From Lachancea mirantina (Eukaryota > Ascomycota > Saccharomycetes > Saccharomycetales > Saccharomycetaceae), in NCBI GenBank assembly GCA_900074745.1, contig LT598464.1, positions 496,001-560,000 of the forward strand: a stretch of DNA of 64,000 nt, read 5' to 3'. The notes below the pieces were generated by a model that saw nothing but the letters and a program-made list of their open reading frames with translations, was not told where the DNA came from and made no database searches. The position numbers and the translations under genes were made by a program. Positions 1-9,793 of this stretch are shown in pieces. Every line of letters begins with the position of its first letter. The stretch's first letter is position 1.

Positions 1-298
1 AAGAAGAGCAAATGGTTTTGATACATGGGTTTATAAATTTGTCATAGACGATCTCATTGAAATTGTACACCACTGTTTCCAAACAAGATCAAAAGGTGGT
101 AAACCTGGTGCCTGGCGCACAAGCCGCTTGTACACAAGTTTAATATTGCTTGACGTTTTGATGATTCCATCTTTACTTTGTAACTAAGTTCAGAAATTCT
201 CAAGGCGAAGCTTGTCAACTATAAGTAAAGCTATTTGTAAATTTGAGATCAGCGCTAGGGTAACAAGTCATTAACAAGGAATTGAAGACGCATACAAT
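1..298. other. Intergenic, nothing recognised
   Basis: AT-rich sequence at the window edge, downstream of the minus-strand membrane protein gene. I see no convincing open frame, tRNA or repeat. Confidence 0.5.
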
Positions 299-1138
299 TC
301 ATACATATCGGTTGAAATATTTTCTCTTTTCAGAGCTAGGTTCTCTGGAATCTGAAGGAGGTGCAATATAAGCCATAGCCAAATAAATGATAACAATGCA
401 GAAATCCATGACAACAAACATACCCAAATAAGGTCTCCAATCACCGTTAAGGACACTGAATTTGTGATATTCCAACAAGTTACCGGTAAGCGAAAATGCA
501 GAAATTATAATGTAAATGAAACGCAAAATGAAGAATGGAAACGCAATTGCAACGCCGTATAGCTTAATAGGTGGCCAGTCCGAATGGCTCGTTTTAAAAG
601 CCAATAAACCTGCGGCCAAAAGCATGAGATAGCCGGCTAGAAACAAAATCGAGGACGCTTGAACAATTTTGATACCTTTTTCAGCAGTCGAAGTGCTTCC
701 GCTCAATTGGCCATAACCAGCTGCAGACGTTGCAATAGCCGCGATAAGCGTAAGTCTGGGCAAATTCGAGAGTAAACGTTCCAAAAGCGGTTGGTCAGGA
801 TGCTGTTTCTTAGGAAGTGAAGGAAGTAAGACCCGAGTACAGCGAATGAGTGGAGCACTGGCGACGGACGTTAGTACACCTCCAACGATGAACAGAACCG
901 TGGTACCATTGGACATGGTTCCATCACCGGAATTGACAATTTGAACCGCGGCACGAAGCGACAGCGAAGTGCCTGCTAATTTCAAAGATATGAGAAGCAA
1001 CAGGTAAAGTTTGATGGAAGTCATTTTCCCACGTCTTGCGAAAGACGCCAACGTAACAAGAAACGCAAGTGAATAAAACACAATTTCCGCGACGAACACG
1101 GCATGGATTTTGTCCTTGAATATGGCCGAGGATGTCAT
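299..1138 (-). CDS. Fungal multi-spanning membrane protein, probably DUF7702-like
   Basis: A 279-residue protein made almost wholly of hydrophobic segments; I count about seven probable membrane helices, the first beginning near residue 10 (HAVFVAEIVFYSLAFLVTLA). The frame is open further upstream, but the first ATG that gives a membrane-protein N-terminus is at 1138 (MTSSAIFKDK); the upstream extension is polar, unlike the rest, and starts at a non-ATG codon or in what looks like leader. The C-terminal tail is short and charged (SSEKRKY). The architecture and the spacing of helices resemble the uncharacterised DUF7702 proteins common in filamentous fungi, of the same size; this assignment is from memory and tentative. 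Function, substrate and cellular membrane are unknown. It is divergent from the kinase gene at 4003, with a 2.9-kb gap between. Confidence 0.75.
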   Translation of the reverse strand: MTSSAIFKDKIHAVFVAEIVFYSLAFLVTLASFARRGKMTSIKLYLLLLISLKLAGTSLSLRAAVQIVNSGDGTMSNGTTVLFIVGGVLTSVASAPLIRCTRVLLPSLPKKQHPDQPLLERLLSNLPRLTLIAAIATSAAGYGQLSGSTSTAEKGIKIVQASSILFLAGYLMLLAAGLLAFKTSHSDWPPIKLYGVAIAFPFFILRFIYIIISAFSLTGNLLEYHKFSVLNGDWRPYLGMFVVMDFCIVIIYLAMAYIAPPSDSREPSSEKRKYFNRYV

Positions 1139-4002
1139 AATTCGAATGGATTGCAGTGAAATCTTTGTGGAAAATACCTGTCCCGCTTTTTTGTGATAAT
1201 TATCGAGCTTTATACCAGGATCTGACGACAAGATCCTCCAATGGCTTAAACAAAAAGGCAAGAAAAATCGTGACTTCTGGAGTGCCAAGCCCGATTATGT
1301 TTTCAATATGCCAAGCCTGGTCACAGTATCAATATGATGAACATGCATGTGTACACGGTGCGGCGGTAGACTTGGGAGGAGAGACCGCCGGAGTCTGTTG
1401 AAAGGGGCTTTGAATTTCATACGATAAGCCTTGTTGTGAGCCACGTTGTGAGCCTTGTTGGTAAGGTTTGGTTACCGTAATGGACGGTAACCAGCAGTGC
1501 AGAGAATTCAGTGCAGCTGAATGATCTTAAGCGGCAGGCAAGCCGAGCTAAGCCGAGCTAAGCCGACACGTGAACATTTGCCGGTCGAAAGGTCGAAAGG
1601 TCGCAAATTGAACGGAATCTTCGGCTCACAACTGTCGGTTGCAAACGTCACGTACCTCATTCTTTGTTCTTTTCCCCTTCAAGCTAGAGCCGCCGTCTCT
1701 TGGAACTTTACCTCAGACACTTACAGGCAAAACATGCATGGAAGCTGCACAGCCGCCTCGGCTGTACGGTTGTCAAGACAACGTACAAAGCTGTTGTTTA
1801 CCGGTGCGACGGATGGCGTTTTGATTAGCTCAACACCATCCCAGAACCCAGTCATAGAGCGGTAATCGCAGCTCTGTCGAGTTGTACGCTGACCGATTAA
1901 AAATTATATCTACACTTGCAGGCGGTGTCTCTTTACAAACTATCACCACTATTCATATCGGTCACGTGATATGATCACTCAGAGATTTGACCCTAAAGTG
2001 ACAGGATTTGGTATGAGTACCAGCACTGAGAAAGATTCTGGTGACTCACAGTTCGAATCTTTTAAGATGGACTATAAACTCAATGAAATTGTCACTCCAC
2101 CCCGTTGAACGAGGCTGGAGCATTTGGAGATTTTTTACTCAAACGTAATCCAATTGTCCAATTGCTGAATTGCTTGAAAGCAGAATTGAGTTTTTCATTG
2201 GTTAAGCAGCTATTCAAGCCCTCAAATTCGTGGTTCGTCCCTTGCGCTGCTCGAGTATAACGTTCGATGTAGAGGCCTTATTACTAATCACTATGCACGT
2301 AGTTGGAAATGCGTCGTCAGCCGCATATCAGTGTTTGGTAAGGACACCTTAGGGCTCAAGCGAGGCCTTTCGGAAGAAATCCGCCAATATGTCCCGGAGT
2401 AGAGTAGTTTAGCATCGATACTTGACATATAGCTTTAGGGACGTCTTCCCGTGGGAACTTTACAAACCTTGAGTCGGCAGACCACTTATGGGCTTCATAT
2501 CTGAAAATCTCATAATTAATACATGGTAAAATTATGAATGCTAAAAGAGGCATACAGCGGACTTTGCAAGCATCAAATACTTGATAGCCTCACTTCGCAG
2601 TCTTTGTTGGCACACGTCCAAGTCATGTTCTAAATATTTGTTATGCAAATCAGGAGTATCTCGAAAAAAACTGGGATTTCTGCACGCGTTAGGAATCTCC
2701 TCTCGTATTCAGCGAAAACTTCCGGGCCTAAAAAAAAAGGCTGCTAGATTGATGAAAAGGGGAAGACATACTCCACAGCCTCGAGATGGATACCCCGTCA
2801 TACCGGCATTAATACGTCAATGAGCCGCGTCTGAATAAAGTCAACGGGCATTTCCAGTATAAATACCACTTTTTACGAAGCGTAAGAACAGCGGAATACT
2901 TATCAGGAAGACTCAGTGACCAAGCCCAGAAAACAATATTGAAGCGTACTTGGCTGGGAACCAGAGCGCCAAAAGATCTATGAAGAAGTGTGCGAATGCT
3001 GGTTTCGTATCAAACGACCGAAACTTAATCGTACCACTTCTATTAAAGTTCTGAGGAAGGCGTGATAGCCATAGAGTCGGGCGAATGAAAACATCCACTT
3101 TAAATATTATTCCCTTGTTTTGCCCAATTTGTTATCCTACATCCACTGTTGGAAATTGTCACCGTGGTCACGTGACTTTTATTTTGTGCAGAAAACACAT
3201 ACCATGCCCAAACAGAAAAGCGCGAAGACAAGCCCAGCTCGTTAATTCTACTAGGGCAACTTGCCTCTAGGCTTCCTGTTTTTCGGGCTTCCTCCACGTA
3301 TCCATACTTTGAGCGTTAACATATCCAAAATTTTCATCACTGTGAACGGAAGAGTCTTGTCTGTAATACTCACTCCATTAACAGCCTGGAAACTTGAACT
3401 TGTTACTCACATTGTATTATAAAGGTCTACAATGAGTCCATGAAGGAGCCCACAAGAGTTCTTTCCCGATGAACTAGATTGAAGTGATTACAGGCAGTAT
3501 TTTTGCCTGATTTTTATTGCGCTGGTCTATCATCTGTCGCCTCGACTCGTTAAACTCGATATATCCGCAGGCAATTCACAGGTACCCCGGGGTTTCCACA
3601 GGTCTCCGTAGATATTGACAAAGCACTAATGCTCTACACCCTCGAATTGTCGTACGATATCTCACATGGCACAATCTTGTACGCACTCAATCATCCCTGC
3701 ATTTATGCACGGCGTCGTATTTGCAGAAACTCTTACTCGATGAGCTTTCATCACAGTAGCTTATAATTCCAGCCTTTAGTTCAGATATTTACCGTCAATA
3801 CGTCAAACAGCTTGATGAATTCCAGTTGAGACGACCTACGACTAAATCAGCCTTTTTGTCTAGTAGGTTAAATTTTCATCACTTTAATGGAAAGTGGTAA
3901 GAGCTCTTTTCGAGAAGTTGGCAACAAACAAAATCCAACCTTTCCAAAAAGTCCTCTGTACTCCCTTTACACCTTATTCATTGTGTGCACAAGGTACTGG
4001 GT
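1139..4002. other. Long gene-free intergenic region upstream of YPK3
   Basis: 2.9 kb without a supportable gene. Only short unconserved-looking frames occur, for example a 114-codon frame at 1521-1865 that overlaps simple direct repeats. Two TCACGTGA elements (1962-1969 and 3168-3175) are candidate Cbf1-type sites. The left part (1420-1610) is rich in short direct repeats. The length is unusual for this compact genome, so a lost gene or an unrecognised non-coding RNA is possible. Confidence 0.5.
1541..1603. repeat. Short tandem direct repeats
   Basis: The 10-mer AGCCGAGCTA occurs twice in tandem and then partly a third time (1541-1566). Just downstream the 8-mer GGTCGAAA is repeated twice plus GGTCG (1583-1603). 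No coding role is apparent. Confidence 0.7.
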
Positions 4003-5550
4003 ATGTCAATATTCACCTTAGATGAAGATTTGAGTAGGTTGACGGTGAATGGGAGTTGTGCATTGGTGGACGAAGAAGATGTGGATGATTGCGATGTGAC
4101 CTCCTATGATGGAACGGAATGGCATAAGAATCTGTTGAGCAGTGTTGAGCCACAGGCGATAAGACCACAAATTACAATGGAGGCTACGACAGGAACGAAC
4201 CTTTCACCAAGACCAAATGAAAAACCTACGGGGCGACGCAGATCATCGTTATATGACAAAATGTCTGTTCAAACTCCCCCAAATGCCAAACGAGTCGTCT
4301 TGGCGACAGAAGAGTGTGAGAATGGAAAAGAGTCTCGTAGTTCGAGTTATTGTAGACCGAGTTCTCTGAAAAAGCACGGACCTCGTTGCTTGGACGATTT
4401 CAAGCCCGTTCGAGTTCTCGGACGTGGAGCTTACGGGAAAGTTTTACTGGTGAAAGACCAGTTCACTAGTCGCTTATACGCTATGAAACAATTGAAAAAG
4501 GCTGAAATCTTAATTTCAGACTGCGATGACGTAGGGGATTCCAAACCGACAGATAACGTCGACAAGCGCCTGGAAAGAACATTTGCCGAAAGAACAATTT
4601 TATCGAAACTCGATCATCCTAATATTGTCAAGCTTTTTTATTCGTTTCATGACCATCATAAACTGTACTTGGTTCTAGAGTTTATTCCCGGTGGTGAATT
4701 ATTCTATCATCTAAAAGAGCAAGGGACGCTCGGTGAAGATACGGTTGCCTTTTACGCGGCAGAGATCAGTTCCGCACTTCGATTTTTGCATCAGACGGGC
4801 ATAGTATACCGGGATCTGAAACCGGAAAACTGTCTGTTGAACGAAAATGGCCATCTTGTGCTCACGGATTTTGGATTAAGCAAAAATGGGCATTCTGGGT
4901 CTGCAGATGGAGATGATCACACTGGTGAGGATGTCAGTACTTTACACTCCATCATTGGAACACCTGAGTATTGTGCACCAGAGATTCTAGAGGGCAAACC
5001 TTACACTCAAAGCTGCGATTGGTATTCTCTCGGGTGTCTCATATATGACATGCTTATTGGCAAGCCGCCGTACACGGGCGCCAATCATAAAGTGATTCTG
5101 GGTAAAATTCTGAGGGATAAAACGCCCAAGATTCCGTCCTACCTGAGTGACGGCATGAAAGATTTTTTAGCGGCGCTTTTGAAGAAGGATGTGAGCAAAC
5201 GTTGGGATGTGGATAAATATTGGGATACAGATGGACCCAAACCCCGTAAGAAGAAAGCTGGGCAGGCGAAAACAACCAGTTTCAAATCACATTTCGTTTT
5301 CAGAAAAATCAACTGGGATGAACGTCAACTTTCTCAGGCGCAAAAGCTTCTTTGCGGACCCATCGTGCCCGTGATAACAAATTGGGAACTAGCCGAAAAT
5401 TTTGACACAGAATTCACCGACATGCCTCTCGGAAGCTTGGAAGACACGGCAACTGGAATTGATATACGGAACCCCAACATGACTCACAAGGACGTATTCA
5501 AGGGCTTTAGCTACGTGGCTAGCTCCAGCTATTTGGATCGCTATTTTTGA
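4003..5550 (+). CDS. YPK3: AGC-family protein kinase Ypk3 (S6 kinase homologue)
   Basis: A 515-residue AGC kinase. In S. cerevisiae Ypk3 phosphorylates ribosomal protein S6 downstream of TORC1. The start is the ATG at 4003 (MSIFTLDEDL), because the open frame upstream begins with GTG. The N-terminal 130 residues are polar and Ser/Arg-rich. The kinase domain follows: glycine loop GRGAYGKV near residue 140, catalytic loop YRDLKPEN near 269, DFG near 288 and activation loop with GTPEYCAPE near 320. A hydrophobic motif FKGFSYV near residue 499 is the expected TORC-type regulatory site. Length matches the family (525 in S. cerevisiae). YBR028C lies close to ETR1 in S. cerevisiae; here about 10.8 kb of other genes separates them. 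The activation loop is a likely substrate of the PKH kinase at 55.5 kb. Confidence 0.95.
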   Translation: MSIFTLDEDLSRLTVNGSCALVDEEDVDDCDVTSYDGTEWHKNLLSSVEPQAIRPQITMEATTGTNLSPRPNEKPTGRRRSSLYDKMSVQTPPNAKRVVLATEECENGKESRSSSYCRPSSLKKHGPRCLDDFKPVRVLGRGAYGKVLLVKDQFTSRLYAMKQLKKAEILISDCDDVGDSKPTDNVDKRLERTFAERTILSKLDHPNIVKLFYSFHDHHKLYLVLEFIPGGELFYHLKEQGTLGEDTVAFYAAEISSALRFLHQTGIVYRDLKPENCLLNENGHLVLTDFGLSKNGHSGSADGDDHTGEDVSTLHSIIGTPEYCAPEILEGKPYTQSCDWYSLGCLIYDMLIGKPPYTGANHKVILGKILRDKTPKIPSYLSDGMKDFLAALLKKDVSKRWDVDKYWDTDGPKPRKKKAGQAKTTSFKSHFVFRKINWDERQLSQAQKLLCGPIVPVITNWELAENFDTEFTDMPLGSLEDTATGIDIRNPNMTHKDVFKGFSYVASSSYLDRYF

Positions 5551-6817
5551 TTGTGGTGGGAGCCAAAATACGCGGTTTGAGTCTACGCTCACTTCGCAAT
5601 TTTCCCCTACAAACTTCCGGCGCTCGTCCCATTTATCTGGTATAAATGGGTTCCATGAGTTGGAATCTCCTTCAAATTGTGCCGGCAAATATATATGTGC
5701 AGACAAGGAGAAGCGAGGCTACAAACCAAGTAATTGCGGGCAAATTTCTGATTAGGCAACGAGTTTAATGCAGAGAGTATCGACCCCAATGTATGAGGGG
5801 GGGAGGACTTTTTATCTGAGGCGACCGTTCAACCTCGCCACGCTAATTCCTCAAAGCAAACTAACCAACGCCAAGATCTCTTTCCAGGAAGGGAAGCTCA
5901 ACTTAAGCCATCTCAACAATTGAAAAACGGTAATCCGACCCGATAAGGCCACATCATATGATGAGAAATCTCTAATAGATAAATTTGTATAAATTAAATC
6001 CACCATGTATGTAATTTAACTGTAATATCAGTAACTATGCTTATTCTCGTAAAAGCAAGAATTTTGGATCTTGAGCTTGTTTTCGATAGATTTTGCTTGA
6101 CAATGGGCTCATCCTTTTGATATGAAAGCTCCTGCAACAACTCAAACGTACTCTAAAACTACAAAGTCTATGAAGTTGTATTACCGTTCCATGGCACATT
6201 CACGACCACTTCTCGGAAACAGACTAAGCGCCTGCTAGTTTGCTGTATGAAATTCAACTTAATTTGTCGACAATATGGGCCTTATGCTATCATCAGATAC
6301 CATTTTGTCACTAACATTACAACCCTGTCAAAGTTGACAACCCACCAAATTAGTTCACTTGTCATGAGCAATAAATAAGACCCAGCTTTTTTCGCGTTTG
6401 AATATATCTGGTTCTTGTCTGCAATGTTTAGTTTGGGCGCATAGTATTTTATTAGAGGTGTCGTGTCTTGACCCAACAGCATTGCCGGTTTGAAAAGGTT
6501 TAGCGCTATTCTCAAACTACAGAGACACTCCTGTCATTAAATGATTATTCAACTACCGCTAGAGATAGATACGCTATATGAATAGTTGAGCCCTTTTCGG
6601 CAGAAGACATTATAAAATTAAATCATAATGCACTTTATAGCTATAAAACTTGGCATTTTGCGGTTTACAGTTCATTCTAATTGATCAAATGTTTAGATGT
6701 CCCCATTGCCATTAATGTGCGATACTACCGGACTGCCATCGGTTTGAGTTCGAAAGAGACATTATTAGAGTATGAAATAGATATTGATTGTAATTATATT
6801 GTTTGCAAAGAACCCGG
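5551..6817. other. Intergenic between convergent genes, nothing recognised
   Basis: 1.27 kb between the 3' ends of YPK3 and the Dal5-type permease. AT-rich, with only short open frames on either strand. Long for a convergent intergenic space, and it forms the left border of the nucleoside cluster. Confidence 0.5.
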
Positions 6818-8233
6818 TCAGTACATGTACCTGAATTTAGGATCAGTGTATTCAGGAGCATCAAGTGTAGTGGGCAAAGTTTCCTGGTCCTTGGACTCTT
6901 GCTTTTTGTTGTCCCACCTATATTTCAAAGCAATGACAACTACAATGGCGATGTTTAGGCAGTAACAAATAATCCAGGATTCGAATGCTGGAGAATATTC
7001 GGGAGCATCTTGGTATCTGAACAACTGTGGACCACCGATATTGCATGCGCAGTAAACAATGAAAATCGCATTGCTCACAATGGACCTTCTGGTCGAGCCT
7101 CTAAAATTCGACGCCACCATCGACAACACTATGGGGAAAACTGCTGGCTGTACAGAGACAAAGTAATATCCAAGCAATTTTACACCGCGGCTGGAGCCTC
7201 TGTAAATGAGACAACCGCCCACGATGGAAACCACGCAAACAGCGGCAATAAGAATGCACCGAGCGTTTTTAAAGCGGGTACCGAGCAGTCCGGTGCTAGT
7301 AATTGCCATCCATGAAATAACAGATCCAGGAAGCTGCAACAACGTCGTTTGAATCGGGGTAAAGCCAAAATTGTCCACGATAATAAACCCATAACTGATC
7401 ACACCGCTATTAGGCAAAATACACAGGACGGTGCACATTAACAGCAATAAAAGGTTGATGTCAAAAACACACGATTTCGCTTGCTCCCAGTCCCATTTGG
7501 ATTCAACTTTCGATTGAGGCAAATGCTCGGCGTAGTACTGTTTTTCTTCTGAGGTGAGAAACCTAGCGGTTTGCGGAGAGTCGGGCAAGAACGCAAACAT
7601 CACGAAACTCCAAAGAAACGTTGCGCATCCGTAAACGATGAAAATGTACCGCCATGACGCTATTTTCCCATTGATATGTCCCAAGCCGAACGCAACGAAA
7701 GAACTGACAATCCCACCAAAATCGTTACCTGCAAACCAAACACCGGATCTGGCGGGTTGTTGGCTTTGTTTCCACCACATCGACGTCAAAAGCACGAACG
7801 CGGGACTTATACTGCTTTCTAACAGCCCTAGGAAAAACCGCGCCGCAATCAAACTGCTGTAATTGAAACAACTCGCACTAACGGCCAAACAAATGGCCCA
7901 GAGGCAGACGCTCACGGACACAAATTTTCCAATGGGTAGCACTTGTAAAAGTCGCGTCACGATGAAATTGCCCAGCAAATATCCAAAGTAAAAAACTGAT
8001 GAACTCCAAGAATAATCTTGGCGCTTCAATCCAAGATCTTTCTTGATTCCGAAAACCGAGCCCGCCGACAACGCTAACTTATCCATGAATTGAAGGGAGT
8101 ATGTGATAAACATGATCGATAGCACTCTGTAATCGACTTTCCTCGTCAGCTTCTTCTCGTCGATCAAAATTTGACCGACCTCATCGCTCTGAGTATCGTC
8201 TTTTATCGACACTGTGTTAAGCGTTTTTTCCAT
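6818..8233 (-). CDS. Dal5-type permease (MFS, anion:cation symporter family)
   Basis: A 471-residue major-facilitator transporter of the fungal ACS family, which includes Dal5 (allantoate, ureidosuccinate), Tna1, Vht1, Fen2 and Seo1. About twelve hydrophobic helices are seen. Family signs are LQFMDKLALS after helix 1, the loop FFLGLLESSISPAF near helix 4-5, and FLPDSPQTARFLTSEEK at the central cytoplasmic loop. The start is the ATG at 8233 (MEKTLNTVS); upstream codons in frame include no better ATG. It is divergent from the nucleoside hydrolase, sharing a 419-bp promoter that holds a perfect palindrome and a GATAAG site. I infer import of a nucleoside, base or related purine catabolite, since the next genes cleave and deaminate such compounds; the sequence alone does not fix the substrate. 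A TATAAAAA box lies about 95 bp upstream of the ATG. Confidence 0.9.
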   Translation of the reverse strand: MEKTLNTVSIKDDTQSDEVGQILIDEKKLTRKVDYRVLSIMFITYSLQFMDKLALSAGSVFGIKKDLGLKRQDYSWSSSVFYFGYLLGNFIVTRLLQVLPIGKFVSVSVCLWAICLAVSASCFNYSSLIAARFFLGLLESSISPAFVLLTSMWWKQSQQPARSGVWFAGNDFGGIVSSFVAFGLGHINGKIASWRYIFIVYGCATFLWSFVMFAFLPDSPQTARFLTSEEKQYYAEHLPQSKVESKWDWEQAKSCVFDINLLLLLMCTVLCILPNSGVISYGFIIVDNFGFTPIQTTLLQLPGSVISWMAITSTGLLGTRFKNARCILIAAVCVVSIVGGCLIYRGSSRGVKLLGYYFVSVQPAVFPIVLSMVASNFRGSTRRSIVSNAIFIVYCACNIGGPQLFRYQDAPEYSPAFESWIICYCLNIAIVVVIALKYRWDNKKQESKDQETLPTTLDAPEYTDPKFRYMY

Positions 8234-8374
8234 TTCTTTGACCCACACAACCAATCTACTACTGTTGATATTAGTGAAATGGCTACAGTCGGACTACACT
8301 AACTACAAATACTGAGCCGTTGTGGTGTTTTTATACAGCTCTCCTCTACCCAAATCGCGGTGACTTTTCGTATT

Positions 8375-8380
8375 CTTATC
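8375..8380 (-). promoter_or_regulatory. GATAAG element (GATA-factor site)
   Basis: CTTATC on the plus strand, i.e. GATAAG on the minus strand, in the permease/hydrolase promoter. In yeasts GATAAG is bound by Gln3/Gat1 and confers nitrogen catabolite repression on DAL-type genes. A six-base motif is common by chance; support comes from similar sites before the deaminase gene. Confidence 0.4.
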
Positions 8381-8417
8381 AGCTCATCGCATTCAGTTTA
8401 TCGAAAAGTGAAAAATT

Positions 8418-8429
8418 ATTCGGCCGAAT
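8418..8429. promoter_or_regulatory. Perfect palindrome ATTCGGCCGAAT, candidate regulator site
   Basis: A 12-bp perfect palindrome with an inverted CGG core (CGGCCG), between the divergent permease and hydrolase genes. Its inner ten bases TTCGGCCGAA recur 98 bp upstream of the deaminase ATG. Zn2Cys6 dimers often bind inverted CGG triplets, so this is a candidate site of the regulator at 11058. Confidence 0.55.
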
Positions 8430-8652
8430 TTTGAAAAATATATGCAAGAGCAAGGCATCTTGCATATAGCGAGATGTAAGGTCACCACCAGCTCAGCAAT
8501 ACAGGCAATTGAGCTAAGATTGGGACAGAGTGCCGGGGGCGGCTTACCGAGGGCACTATGGGCAGTTTCACGGTGGAATAAGAGGCAAAGAACTGGACAA
8601 TGAGTATCCAATTGACCCGAAATCCTGAGCGGTTCTGGAACAACCTCTAACG

Positions 8653-9633
8653 ATGACACTGACCAAAAGAATTCCACTTTGGATAGACTGCGATCCTGGC
8701 CAGGACGACGTTATTGCAATCACCACGGGTGCGTACCACCCGGCGTTTAATTTGGTAGGAGTTTCGACGGTTCATGGGAACGTCGCGCTCGAACAAACAA
8801 CGCTAAACGCATTACGGTTTCTAACAGCTATCAATCGTACCGATGTGCCAGTTTTCCGTGGAGCCAGAATACCCCTGACGGGTGGGCCGCTGCATTGTCC
8901 TGAGATTCATGGTATAACGGGCCTTGGTGGCTCTGGCAGATTGCCGAAACCCGGGTTTAATGCGCGCGACGAAACCGAATTTTTCCAGTCCTTGGAGAAT
9001 GCAATACGTGAACATGCAGGTGAGTTGTGCATTGCAGCGATTGGACCCCTGACCAATGTAGCGCAATTTTTTGCCCAATACCCGGAATCCAGACGTCAAA
9101 TCAAATATTTGGCGATCATGGGCGGAGGGTTCGAAAGGTTCAACCAAAATGGCTGTGCAGAATTCAACATTTGCTGCGATCCACAAGCCGCACGCGACGT
9201 ATTGACGGATCCAATTTTGAGCGACAAAATCGTGCTGGCGCCGCTCGATATGACCTCGACGGTCCGCGCCAGCGCAGACAAACGTGCCAGAATTCTGGGA
9301 AACCCAGAAACCACTTCCAATTTTCGTCGGCTTATGTTTGAACTCACCGACCATTTCCATCAGCTACTTACGAAGCGGCACGGGCCCGACTACGTGGGGC
9401 CCAGCCTTCACGACCCAGTCGCCGTCGCCGCGCTACTACACCTTCACGGTGTTCAAGACCTTGGCTATAAATGGTCACGTGACACACTTAGCGTCGAAGT
9501 CATCGGTGCCCGCGCCGGTGCCTTGGAAAAGACTGGCACTGGCACTGACTCGGGGGTCATGATCCTCAGTAGTGTAGATACTGATGCCTTCTGGGACATG
9601 CTCATCTCGGTGTATGACCTTGTAGATAGATAA
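8653..9633 (+). CDS. Inosine/uridine-preferring nucleoside hydrolase family protein
   Basis: A 326-residue protein of the IUNH family, which hydrolyses the N-glycosidic bond of ribonucleosides to give free base and ribose; S. cerevisiae Urh1 is a relative. The calcium-binding N-terminal motif DCDPGQDD is present with aspartates 12, 14, 18 and 19. The family stretch VSTVHGNVALEQTTLNA follows, then HGITGLGG near residue 90 and the late catalytic motif LHDPVAV with His253 and Asp254. Length is usual for the family. The ATG at 8653 gives the motif at the expected distance from the N-terminus. It is divergent from the permease and followed in tandem, 160 bp later, by the deaminase. I infer that it supplies the base (or takes the deaminated nucleoside) in a salvage or nitrogen-scavenging route. 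Base preference cannot be read from the sequence with certainty. Confidence 0.93.
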   Translation: MTLTKRIPLWIDCDPGQDDVIAITTGAYHPAFNLVGVSTVHGNVALEQTTLNALRFLTAINRTDVPVFRGARIPLTGGPLHCPEIHGITGLGGSGRLPKPGFNARDETEFFQSLENAIREHAGELCIAAIGPLTNVAQFFAQYPESRRQIKYLAIMGGGFERFNQNGCAEFNICCDPQAARDVLTDPILSDKIVLAPLDMTSTVRASADKRARILGNPETTSNFRRLMFELTDHFHQLLTKRHGPDYVGPSLHDPVAVAALLHLHGVQDLGYKWSRDTLSVEVIGARAGALEKTGTGTDSGVMILSSVDTDAFWDMLISVYDLVDR

Positions 9634-9634
9634 G
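9629..9634 (+). promoter_or_regulatory. GATAAG element at the hydrolase stop codon
   Basis: GATAAG overlapping the TAA stop of the nucleoside hydrolase, 160 bp upstream of the deaminase ATG. Together with the inverted copy at 9679-9684 it gives a pair 50 bp apart, the arrangement typical of nitrogen-regulated UAS elements. Weak alone. Confidence 0.35.
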
Positions 9635-9678
9635 CGTTGCGCAGTAGGCACGGCTTCCTGCACGGCATATGCACGTCG

Positions 9679-9684
9679 CTTATC
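9679..9684 (-). promoter_or_regulatory. GATAAG element upstream of the deaminase
   Basis: CTTATC on the plus strand, 14 bp before the TTCGGCCGAA palindrome. The same pairing of GATAAG and palindrome occurs in the permease/hydrolase promoter (38 bp apart there), which argues for a real composite control element. Confidence 0.4.
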
Positions 9685-9695
9685 GTGGGTCAAAA

Positions 9696-9705
9696 TTCGG
9701 CCGAA
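9696..9705. promoter_or_regulatory. Palindrome TTCGGCCGAA upstream of the deaminase
   Basis: Ten-base perfect palindrome 88-98 bp upstream of the deaminase ATG, identical to the core of the site at 8418-8429. I noticed no third exact copy in the window. A TATATATA box follows at 9722-9729. Confidence 0.55.
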
Positions 9706-9721
9706 ACTGGTAATACCAAGA

Positions 9722-9729
9722 TATATATA
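9722..9729 (+). promoter_or_regulatory. TATA box of the deaminase gene
   Basis: TATATATA 65-72 bp upstream of the ATG at 9794, directly after the palindrome; consistent with an inducible TATA-containing promoter. Confidence 0.5.
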
Positions 9730-9793
9730 CAAGGTTTTAGCCAAGATAGTAGAATCAAGATAGCTACCCCATCGAAATCAGTAGCCAAGCCAT

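Larger units (their letters stand above)
8234..8652. promoter_or_regulatory. Divergent promoter of permease and nucleoside hydrolase
   Basis: Shared 419-bp control region. It holds a TATA box for the permease on the minus strand (8327-8334), an inverted GATAAG (8375-8380) and the palindrome ATTCGGCCGAAT (8418-8429). The CTCATCGC at 8383-8390 matches the PAC core by sequence but has no partner RRPE, so I give it no weight. Confidence 0.6.

Noticed and set aside
1521-1865. 114-codon ATG frame
   Set aside because: It begins in short tandem repeats, has no family resemblance and no promoter signs; likely chance.
8821-9360. Open frame of 179 codons on the minus strand
   Set aside because: Antisense shadow of the nucleoside hydrolase, with no recognisable domain.
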